Below, piece by piece: positions 10,442 to 19,900 of a DNA stretch of 64,000 nt (position 1 is its first letter; the number at the start of each line of letters is the position of its first letter). The notes beneath the pieces are model-generated. The model saw only the letters and a list, made by a program, of their open reading frames with translations. It was not told where the DNA came from and did no database searches. The DNA lies in the NCBI GenBank assembly GCA_964035575.1, contig OZ037856.1, positions 62,001-126,000 on the forward strand, given 5' to 3'. This DNA comes from Rhynchopus sp. YZ270_cl-10. Lineage: Eukaryota; Euglenozoa; Diplonemea; Diplonemida; Diplonemidae. The translations under genes were made by a program, and so were the position numbers.

Positions 10442-10686
10442 CGGGAAACACGCACGCACCCTACTTGAGAACTATCAAACACACTTCCCCTCTCCCAATC
10501 ACATGGTGCTTTGCACTGCATTCATCTCCACGCACTGACCATGCCCTTCCACATCTGCCCTATGTACACCTCAAAGTAGTCAGTATCGTAGGTGGGCAGC
10601 GAGACAGAGAAAAAACATTGCGCAAGGTGAAGCACCTGTGGTGAAAGGGGTTTTTATTATTATTTTGCGATCATGCACATTACTTA

Positions 10687-12354
10687 TTACGGTTTGCAAA
10701 AAAAAAACGGGGGGCATACATTCACTAGTGCAATCTGGATAAACGGCTTCGACTTCAGCACCTGGTTCTTGCAGAGCGGGCAGGTGTCCTCTTTCATCAG
10801 CCACTGCTCGATGCAGACGGCACAAAAGCAGTGCTGACACGAGAGCTGTCTAATAGGGACCTCCTCTGAGAACCCCGACAGGCAAATGCAGCACTGGTCC
10901 ACCCCATCCGGCAGGCTCTTGATTGACACAGGGCGGCTGTTTGCGCGTATGCAGTCGAGAATGCCCTTCTGCTTTCTCTCGTACCTGTCCAGACACTCCA
11001 GAATCTTCGTGGGCTGGGGTGACACCAGCTGCGGACTGCTTGGGTCCGCCAGCGTCCGCATGAGCTGTGCACGCACGAGCACCAACTGTTCACGCGTCTT
11101 GCCTTCGAACAAGAGACGCGACAACTTGTCCATTGTGTCGACCTCCACAGGCATGGTCACACGGTCGATTTGCTGTGATGGAAAGAAAAGTTTATAAGAT
11201 GAACCTCATAGTCACCTGAAACAAATGACAAGGAAATGAGAGACATAAAGTGACAACCTTGCGATGACAGATTACACTTATGTGGGAAAAGTTAGGAAAG
11301 TGCAGCTTGCGTCACAAAGTTGAAACGTTGGTGTGCCTACGTTTGACAAAACATACCTCTGTGATATGAGGGTAGTGCCGCCAGAGGATCTTCGGCAGCC
11401 AGAAGAGCCTGAACATCATCCACAGGTTCTGGCTCATGAAGAGCACTGCGTGCGCAACGTCGTAGCGTATCCCGCTGCCTTCGTTTGCATGGTCGCGGAA
11501 GATTTCTGCGTCCCTGACCTTATCCCCGAGCATGGCACCTGCAGCAAGACTCACACACGGCAGCACCAGCTTGTCCACAACACGCAGTCCCAGGCCGAGC
11601 CAGCATCGTGGATGCCGTGGAGAGAAACCTTCGTGTGGGCCACACACTGAGTCGCCTGTGATGAAGGAGAGGATGCCTTCACGTGCACACGTCAGCATCG
11701 ACGTCATGAGGTGCTGCTCTACTATCTGTGTCGTGTGGTCATGAGAACAGAAAACCCAAAAGGGATCGGGGTGGGTGGGTGTGTGGTGTGGCGTACCTCC
11801 TGTATACTCATGCTGCGCCGTTCCACCCGCACATCTTCAAACGCAACATCCTCACCAGCCGAGCACGACGCCTGCAGAATCGACTCTGGGATGGCGACAG
11901 AGCCCCACACTGAGAAGAGTGTCTTCCATCTGTTGGGGGTGGGGGTGTGAAGGCGCAAAGTGTGGAGCTTGGGGCAATAGAGGGAAGGCGGAAAGTGGAC
12001 ATACGTTTCCAGCTCGCACTGTCTGCCCCTGGCAGCAGCGAGACGCACCTTCTTCGCACCAAACAGCAGCGCGCACAGCGCCGCACCCGACACCGCTGCC
12101 AGCGGCTCGACCACAGCAAAGCGCAGCATGTTCTTGTAGAACGTTGTGGTGTAGAACTTGACAAAGTACGACCGATACGCAACTGTGGACCATAGCTGCG
12201 AGCGCAGGGCACCCGGGTGGTACTCATCTGCCGCATTTACAAAACACCTGACCAGCACAAACAGCACAACATTCGAACAGACGTACCTGTACAGGATAGG
12301 GAAGGCAGAGAACGTCTCGGGCAGCACGACGGGCGATGCACTGCCAACTGGCAT
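10687..12354 (-). CDS. multi-exon membrane RING-finger protein (putative E3 ligase)
   Basis: Exons 12354-12287, 12247-12005, 11929-11797, 11725-11357, 11172-10687 (432 aa). Introns are 39, 75, 71 and 184 nt, all GT-AG, phases consistent throughout. The 39-nt one is in frame and could also be retained. The first half has hydrophobic stretches (residues ~70-95, MLRFAVVEPLAAVSGAALCALLFGA; ~150-235, including VLFMSQNLWMMFRLFW) that probably span or lie in a membrane. Near the C-terminus is a C3HC4 RING: CCICLSGF, then LSCQHCFCAVC and DTCPLC. The RING looks most like RNFT-type ligases, but the class is not certain. A ubiquitin ligase of an internal membrane is the best guess. The last intron contains a truncated H1 hairpin directly before its acceptor. 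Confidence 0.75.
11190..11215 (-). repeat. truncated H1 hairpin repeat inside a cis intron
   Basis: Sense strand of RING-gene intron 4 reads TTTGTTTCAG then GTGACTATGAGGTTCATC, TTATAAAC, TTTTCTTTCCATCACAG and the next exon. The repeat therefore sits between a first pyrimidine-AG and the acceptor used. Confidence 0.75.
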
Positions 12355-12731
12355 CGTGTGGGGCGTTGGCCCTCTGTCATGGTGGTGTAAGGGGGTGGGA
12401 AGGTGGGAGGGAGGAGGGTAGTGTGTGTGGTGAAAGGGTTGGGGTGGGGTGGTCGTTTATGTGGTATTTTTTTGATTTTTTGACAGCAACTCAGAGAGCA
12501 TTGTTGTGCTGTAGTCCTTTTTTTTATGATATCCCTTTTTTTGTTTAAAACAAAGCTGCTCTCTGCAGTTGCCCGCGGTGAACGACTTCTGTCCGTTTAT
12601 GTCTTTTTTTAGCTGTTTTGCTTTTATCTTTTTTGATGTTCTTCGTTGACTCCGAACTTCCTCCCGCGCCACCTTACCCAAGCAGTAAAAACGTGAGTTT
12701 AATCACGCAAAATACTAACCCCCAGGTCAGT
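12355..12731. other. spacer, no feature seen
   Basis: 377 bases between uS3 and the RING gene; T-rich and C-rich stretches only. Confidence 0.5.
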
Positions 12732-13594
12732 TCACAGGTCCTTCGGGGGAAGGATGGTGACAACATCCGGCTGCGGCTTGCTGGGTCCCTTCTTGCCGGT
12801 GGGGTCGTATCCGAGCATGATCTTCACGGTGAGACCAAGCACTCCCTGACGCATGTACACGGTACGGGTGCACTGCGACACGAACTGGTGGGGCACGTCT
12901 CCAGAGAACTTCATGTATCCGTCCTTGAACTTCATGGCCTTGGCACGCTGTCCACGCACCTTACCCGCGATGGTCAGTTCCACACCCTTGGCCTCGGACT
13001 CCATCACGAACTTCATCACTCCGTAGCATGCACGACGCACGGGAAGTCCTCCGACAAGCTTGTAACGGAGGGACTCAGCCTGGGCGATGGCGGACAGACC
13101 ACGGTTGGCGACACGCTCGGCGTACAGCTCCACTCCACCCTCGGGGAACCCGAAACGCTTCTGCACCACGGAGGTGAGCTCACGGATGCGGCGGCCACCC
13201 TCTCCGAGCACGTCCTTGGAGCGTGTGGCCTGGATGATGATCTCAGTGCGCTGGGGGGTCACGCGCACCTGTGGGGGATGAGGGGGAGGAGAGGGTGCGG
13301 GGTGTGGGGCAACATGACACAAAAGACGAATACCACACACATCAAAAATTTAACTTGAAACACAAAGCCCTCTCGCTACAGTCACCTAAAACAAACAAGT
13401 GAAGCTCTGACTACAGCCTCTCTTAGTCAAAGGTTGGGTGTGGTTTGGTGTTAGGGATGGGGATGGGAACGTACCTCAACGCCGGAGAAACCGTCCTCGG
13501 CGAGTTCCCTGCGGAGAAGCTCGGACAGCTCGCAGTAGAAGACTCCGTCAGCGACGAACTTCCTCTTCTTGGACAGGTTAGGGCGAAGGGCCAT
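12732..13594 (-). CDS. RPS3: small-subunit ribosomal protein uS3
   Basis: Two exons, 13594-13475 and 13268-12732, separated by a 206-nt GT-AG intron (GTACG..CCACAG); 218 aa. The joined protein starts [20 protein letters not shown] and continues [16 protein letters not shown], the KH-domain core [20 protein letters not shown], then the C-terminal S3 domain with [32 protein letters not shown] and [11 protein letters not shown]. These are hallmark uS3 segments. It lies at the mRNA entry channel of the 40S subunit. Length is near that of other protist uS3. Upstream is TTCACAGCTTTTACTAG then AAAACAATG, giving two possible SL acceptors. The intron contains two diverged hairpin repeats. Confidence 0.95.
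13351..13440 (-). repeat. two diverged hairpin repeats in the uS3 intron
   Basis: Sense strand has TTTGACTAAGAGAGGCTGTAGTC followed by AGCTTCACTTG (H3/H1-like), then TTTTAG, GTGACTGTAGCGAGAGGGC and TTTGTGTTTCAAGTTAA (like the end of H5). Here they lie 80-200 nt from the acceptor. Confidence 0.55.
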
Positions 13595-14137
13595 TGTTTT
13601 CTAGTAAAAGCTGTGAACTGAGTGAGTCTGTATTGGTGTGGATACGTGGTGGAAGAGGGGGGGGCTGGTGGTCAGGAGAGGAAAAGGGCAAAGGGGTGGG
13701 TCTTTTTGTTGTCTAATCGTTTGTGTCTAGTCTATGTACAGAGGTGCAAAGTTTATAAAATGCTATTTATCGGCCTTCCTTTTCCAGGGGGGGTTCGGAT
13801 CGACAGCCCCTCTCAGAGGCTAGGGTGTCGAGTTAAAAGAAGAAATAAAATGAAATCCCCCCCGGAAAACCCCGTTGTTTGAATTTTTGAGGACCGTGGT
13901 GGGGTCACTTTTTCCTACAGTATTTCGGTTGTCATTTTCCCCCATTTCAAGCCTCATGTTCCAAGGGTGTAAGCACCTAGAGTGCTTGGCGGTTCGCCCG
14001 CGCACGAAAACTCCTCTCCAGTACCTTCACCAGGAGCCTGTGAGGCAACTCGAATCGTACAACTGTGAAAGGCTCCAAAAGTGAAACCACAAATACGTAT
14101 CAATCTCTATGAATGCTAAAAGAAGCCTCCTATTCTG
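13595..14137. other. spacer between myosin and uS3
   Basis: 543 bases. A short hairpin (AAGCACCTAGAGTGCTT) lies at 13970-13988; otherwise nothing recognisable. The end near 13640-13595 carries the uS3 acceptors. Confidence 0.5.
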
Positions 14138-16569
14138 TCACGACGCGAGATTTCGCCTCTCCTGCAGCGCCACTATAGACGGGACGAACTGCGCAGAGCA
14201 CGTCCCTCCTTCCCCTCCTCCTCCTCCTCCTGCCCCATCTGTCGCACAGCCCAACGTTCCTAATGGCTTGCGGTTTGTGTGTATGCGGGCTGCAAACTTG
14301 ACTTTGGTTTGCGCGAAGGCGTTTTCTTTGTTCTTCTGCGCAAGGGACGCGGCCTGGCGCTTTTGGAAGTTCTCGCGGGTGCGTGAGAGCATGGCGGCCG
14401 TCCTGCTGGAAGTGGAGGATGAACGCTTGGGACGCGGCTCCTTGCGTACAGATGTCACGGGGGTGGACGAATACAAAAATGTGGACGGTGCGGGGGTGGG
14501 AGTGGACACCACAGACACGACCTGCCTGGACTGTCTTGGCTGTGTGTTGTACTGCACCCGCTCCTCCGTATTCTCCTCAAAACTAACCTCACGCACATGC
14601 ACAAACCCTTCGATTGTGTCTGCGCTAATGTCGATGTCTGTGACGTTGCAGAGCTCCTCCACCTCCTCCTCCTCCACCTCTGGAACCCGCTCCCCAACGG
14701 CCTTCTCCACTGCACTGCACACGGCTGCGGCTGCGACGGCTATGCCACCCATGGTCATGAGGAAGGAACGTTCGATGCTTGCGAGGGTGCGCTTCGACAT
14801 CCACACCTTTGCCTGCCCGACGTGCCATTCGCCGGTGACGGGGCTGCGCCGCATTGCGCCTAGCATGTTGTCGCCGTAGCGTTCTGCGAAGACATCGACA
14901 GCGACCCTTGCGGGCAGCAACGTTGCTAGCCTGCGGATGATGCGGGGCAGCTCCAACGCCGTCACATCACGCTGCACGTGGTCCGCCCGGATGCACCTCA
15001 CGTAGAAGCACGTTGCCTCGGAGAAGGCCTGCATCATTGAGTACAGATTCGTTGTCGGCAGACTCAACGTCGCAAGCAAAGGATGCGTCGACACCCACGT
15101 CGACAGACAAGATGGGATGTGCGTCAAAGGGTTTGGCCCCGTCATGGTTTCCTCAGGTGTCTGTTGAGGTGGTTGGATCTTTGGACAGCGCACGCCGTCT
15201 GCTAGGGCCTCGAAGACTTCCTTTTCAAAGACAGTGCTGATGAACTGCGAGCGCAGCATGCGTGCCACAGCCTCATGCAAATGGCATGTAGATGAGGGCG
15301 GGTCGATGAAGGTCAGCGTCACGTCGCTCTCTGTGCACTTTGCGCTGTCTGTCACCCAGTCTGCCACTTTGTCGAGCAGTGTGCAGTATAACACCTGCTG
15401 CAGAGCGTTGCTGGTGTCAAGGGGAATGCGGCCTTCTATCACAGTGTACTCATCAACACCGAAGCGTTCGCAGAGGTCGTCCATTGGAACAGACGTGCCC
15501 TCGCAGAGGAGACGCAGTGCGTCAATGCTTTGCCACAGCAGCTTGCGGTCCGCACCAGGCACACCAAGGTGCTGCAGCAGAAGGGTCACCTCCTCACGTT
15601 CCGCCCTGTTGCAACAGATCGGCCGCAAAGTAGACAGCTCCGCGCAAAACGCGGCCACCCGAATCCGTGCACCGCACACACCCTGCACACCATTGCGTCG
15701 CGTAAGGTGCAGTGTCGTCTCTGTGATGCACGTAGAAGTGTTGTCTTTGGTCCGCGTGAAAAAAGCCATAACCTTCTGCGCACAACGCAGCCGTTTGTGC
15801 AGAGCCTGTGCAAGGTTGCTCGTAGGAGGGCAGATGTCAAGCACGGTGCAGAGGGTGCTTGCGGTGAAGGCGGATTTGCCGCTCGCCTGACCGCCATCTG
15901 CGGTGAGGATTGCATTGCGCGTAGACGTCGCCTTGAGCATGCGCTGTGCGAACGTGCCTGCTAGCCCTGCGAGTGTGTCTGCAGGAAGCTGTGCGGGGAC
16001 GGCTGCAAGGATGTTCCCCATCCAACCCCGCCCGTCTCGGGTAAGCACTGCAGTAACCTCATTGTCACCGCAGTACTCCCCCAGGCGGAGGAGGTCCATG
16101 TGTAGGTGGGCCTGGTGGATGTGGACATTGGTGTTGTAAAAGGGATCGTTTGAGGACTCAATGATGTGCACGAAACTGTGAAACTGATAATGCGCAAACA
16201 TCGGGACGCAGGAAATATTCCGGTTATCGAACCCCAAAACTTGCAAATAAGCAAGCAAACTGCGCGGGGGTGAAAACCCTCCACTAAAGGAGTACACTGA
16301 TCATCAAAATTCTAACAAAAAGAATGGAACGGTGGTGCTATTCGATTGTATGCAATGAACCTATGGTTTTAGCATCAGGAAAGACGTTAAAACACACGAA
16401 ATCGGACAATAGGACTAGGAAGCAGTACAGGTGATAAAGAGGAGAGGGTTGAATGTGGTTTTGCATCATTTTGTGTGTGTGTTTGAGTGTGGTTTTTCCA
16501 CACAGGGTCTTTAAAGAGAGTAGTGAGGAAGCATCGTAAAGATGATGGCATCTTGACGGGGGCATGCAT
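14138..16569 (-). CDS. divergent myosin motor protein
   Basis: Main exon 14138-16296 is certain as coding; I add a likely first exon 16569-16398 joined through a 101-nt GT-AG intron, giving 776 aa. The first exon ends LSSLSPVLLPSPIVRF and joins LYSFSGG, like the LxxLR-x-RF..IYTYSG start of myosin heads. Motor motifs are present but decayed: P-loop GGQASGKSAF instead of GESGAGKT; switch-I region TRTKDNTSTCITE; ATCFYVRCIRAD for the HFVRCIxPN segment; and VGQAKVWM for the converter boundary. After the head come an acidic stretch (VPEVEEEEVEELC), then a Ser/Thr- and Lys/Arg-rich tail without clear IQ motifs or coiled coil. ATP binding is plausible; fast motility is doubtful. The exon-1 ATG follows directly on an H3 hairpin, pyrimidine tract and AAAG. 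Confidence 0.7.
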
Positions 16570-16600
16570 CTTTGAAAAGTTTCGCAAAAATAAAAAAAGG

Positions 16601-16639
16601 TGAAGTTGATAGTGCAAAACGCCTCTTGGGACGCAGGCA
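16601..16639 (-). repeat. hairpin repeat, H3 family, just upstream of the myosin ATG
   Basis: Sense: CCCTCGGAGTATACAG, then TGCCTGCGTCC..GAGGCG..TTTGCAC, TATCAACTTCAC, then a T-rich tract ending CAAAG directly before ATG (16569). Confidence 0.8.
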
Positions 16640-16879
16640 CTGTATACTCCGAGGGAGGGAAAATGTTGTTGTTAGCTGCTCCTTTTTTGTTTCGGAAAGC
16701 TGACATTAGAGAAAATTTGGGAGTCTGAAATACAGCTAGATGTGGTTAGCGACAGACCTCAAGAGTGGAATCCTATCACACAGCAAAAATAAAAAATAAA
16801 CTTTTTTCCAGCCCGTTTCTTTTGTTGTTAGGAAATCTGTCACCGAAAGAAACACTTTTGTGACAAGAAACCCCATTTT
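16640..16879. other. spacer upstream of the myosin
   Basis: About 240 bases between the H3 module and the LINE 3' target-site duplication; no gene seen. Confidence 0.5.
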
Positions 16880-16905
16880 TTGGGAGAAGGGAAAAAAAAA
16901 GAAAA
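16880..16905. repeat. LINE target-site duplication, 3' copy
   Basis: 26 bp, identical to 23472-23497. On the sense strand it is TTTTC followed by a T-run and CCCTTCTCCCAA, a polypyrimidine tract. Confidence 0.92.
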
Positions 16906-16943
16906 GTTTATAAGATGATCCTAAGCCTCTCGTGCTTAGTCAC
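16906..16943 (-). repeat. H1 hairpin forming the LINE 3' terminus
   Basis: Sense: AAG, GTGACTAAGC-ACGAGAG-GCTTAGG, ATCATCTTATAAAC, then the target-site duplication. A perfect CTAAGC/GCTTAG stem encloses ACGAGAG. This is the consensus form of H1. Confidence 0.9.
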
Positions 16944-16956
16944 CTTATCATATTCG

Positions 16957-19900
16957 TTATCGCATAGCTTCAGCTGCGCTGGCTTCTACAAGTTTGTTGT
17001 CAGGGATGATGTCATTTCCCCAGCCGGAGTTCGTAATTTTGGCACGTACGATGACGTGTTCGAGCATGTGCATAGTGTAGCGCGGGTACGTAAAAACTGG
17101 GCGACGGTCGTAGCCTATAAGTCCGGGTGCGCCAATGGACCGGAGGCCCCGTGAGGAGGAGATGGCAGATGCGGGAAATGGGTTTTGGATCCCAAGAGCT
17201 TTGCACAGGCGGTGAAGCTTGTTGAGCAATGTGCGCAAGGCAGAGGCCCGTTCTCTAATGTTAGAGGTTGGCCGGAGAACGTAGATCCTGTGGAAAATTT
17301 CCAAGTCAATGGCAAGTTCCACGCATGTCACAGGCAGGTTGGCGGTGCTCCATTTCAGGGAGGAGGCCCATTGGAGCATTCGCTTCAGTTCGTGGCGCTT
17401 CTGCTTGCATCTCGGATCATCGTCCTTCCCAAAGAAAGGGGCGAGCTGCCGGTAGATGGCCTCCTGGTATGGGGGCGCATCGAACACTTCAAAGTCCATA
17501 CGCCATGGGTGGCGTGCAGGCGCTGTGGTAGTCCGCGAGGACAGGTGATCATCTACTGCTGTGGTGACGTCCAGCAGGTATCTCTGCGTGTCAACGACGA
17601 CTTGCTTGGGCGTGTTCGTGGGAGCTATGCCATGCATAGCCAGGCAACTCGGGGTGTTCGGGCCGATCCTGTCGAGGAGAGGGCGGTGCGCTTCCTTCAC
17701 GTTAGCAGATACAGTGTGCGGGCAAGTCCACAGCAGGTGCTTCGCCAGCCCGGAGGTTGGTGTGAGACATAAGGGGCACTGATTCACTTCGAGGTGTATG
17801 CCACCTCTCTTTGTTGACTCGTATAGGCACAGCACCGTAGGATGCGCGTAGAGTATCCCATCGCAGATGATACGGCGGAGGCGGTAAGCTAGCAGGGGGT
17901 GGGACCACTGCAATTGGTCGTGCAGGTACGTGGTGTCGGCGAGGTTGACGCCGTGTTGAGCGCCGTCGTAAGTCGGTCTGTCCAAGGCAAGATCTGTGAA
18001 CTTCTGTCGTCGGACGATTTCGCGAATGGCGTGGTGTCGTTCACCTGGCGCGAGAAGACCTAGGGCGTGTGTCTTCTCTTCTTCCACGGGGGCGCTTGAC
18101 AGCTCCGTGACGGTTGTTAGGTCGTCACACCATCTCACGCCTGTCAGTATGCTAGTGGAGGTCATGTTGCCGACCGGCCCGTGGGGGCGGAAGTCCCAAC
18201 CTCCTCCTGCGTTGTACCTCTTGTGTATCGACAGGCATCGTTCTCTCAGTGTTGCATCAAATGCTATGTGGTCAAGCACAACGTTCATGGACCGGTTGCA
18301 TACGATGGCGGCCGGGTCAGTGCGATGGCTCTTCAACAGTACCGTGCGTATTGCGAGGCCTGCGCGCGTACCATAGTCACTGCCCCAGAGGCAGGTGTTG
18401 ACGGCGGTGGAGAGTTCCTTCAAGCTAGACTGCGAGGGCAGGGCGTACGGGACCTCATACAGCGCACCCGGGAGGATGCATTCTGACACAATTCTATACT
18501 TGTGGTAGAACGCCAGCGGCATACATCGTAGGCGTTGTAGGGCTGCGATGGCCTTGCGGACTCGATCAGGGGAGGAGCGTCGAGAGTGCTTCGAGCAGTA
18601 GAGGTAGACCCCTAGGATCTTGACCTTCACCAGTGTTTTGTATCTGTGTCCTGTGTTCGAGGCAAGAGTGCTGGTAAAGTTCTCACGTGATCCAAATGCT
18701 ACGGTTTTGGTGTCGTTAAGTTTCATGCCGGTGATGGCACAGAACCTCTCCACAATGCGCAGGCATGGCTCTAAGCTGTTCATCGACTTCCGTGACAGTA
18801 GGGTGATGTCGTCAGCGTACGCTCGTGAGCAGGAGTTCTTGCAGCTGTCCAGGTCCTTCAGCAGCACCGCGACCAGCGCATTAATCATTACGACGCTGAT
18901 GGGGCACCCTTGGAGGATGCCGTTCGTCACTCTAAACGAGGTACCTACGCCAAGTGGAAGCTGGAACCTACGTTGCAGTTGCTCGTACATGGTGCGGAGC
19001 GGCTGCAGAATGCGGGGGTGTAGCCCAAGTCGTGCTGCGAGCTCGAGGGTAAGCTTCTGGGGGACACGGTCAAAGCATTTAGCAAAGTCAAGTGCCAGAC
19101 CGTACAGCGGTTCTCCTCCAGACAGTGCGTCTTCCAGCTGTGTGCAGATGTCAAACAGAACGTTGTGGGCCCCGTGGCGAGGGCGGAAGCCGTGCTGGTC
19201 CTTATGTATCCAGGTTTCTTGCCACTTCTGGATGTTCCGAACGCGTGCAGAAGCCCATAGCCTATACACACTGCTCGTCACGGTGATCGGGCGGTGGTCC
19301 AGTGGGCCCTTTCCCTCTCCCTTGGGAGTGAGCGTCACAAGCGCAGTGAGCAACGCTTCAGGCCACGTGCCGGATTCTTCGATCTCGTTGAACGTTTTGG
19401 CAAATGCGTTCAGCAGGACCATCGGAAGGCGTTTCAGCTCACCCATACGCCACCCATCGACACCACATGCGCCAGACTTCTTCTTACTCTGCAGAACGCG
19501 GTCCAGGTCTTCCCCAGTGAGAGGGAGCAGATCCATGTTGTGCTTCGTCACATGCTTCCCAAACACAGCGTCGAAATCAGCATATTCCGGCTCGGCACAC
19601 TCGCGGTAGAGCTGGAACACAGATTTCCACTCTTCCTGGAGGATGGCATCCATCTCTTGCGCGTTGGCCGTCAGGGTTCCGTCTCTTCTAGCCACAGCCA
19701 GCAGCTCGTCGGGTAGGGAGCCCCTGCAGAAGGCCGTGAGCTTTTTTCGGTCCACGTCAAAGTTGTGTACCGCCTTCAGCTTCTGTTGCTTTTCCCTGTA
19801 GGTCCTGGTGTCCCTACCCAGGTCACTCGCCAGAGACGCAGAGGTAGTGTGGAGGTCCTCTGCTAGCGTCAGCTGCTCTGCTATGCCCAGGGGAAGGTCG

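Larger units (their letters stand above)
8974..10686. other. spacer with two hairpin repeats
   Basis: 1.7 kb between the RING gene and the WD gene. It holds an H1 module (9693-9732), an H3 module (10392-10441) and a run of about 22 T at 9812-9834. No convincing gene: open frames here are short and lack matching codon use. Confidence 0.6.
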
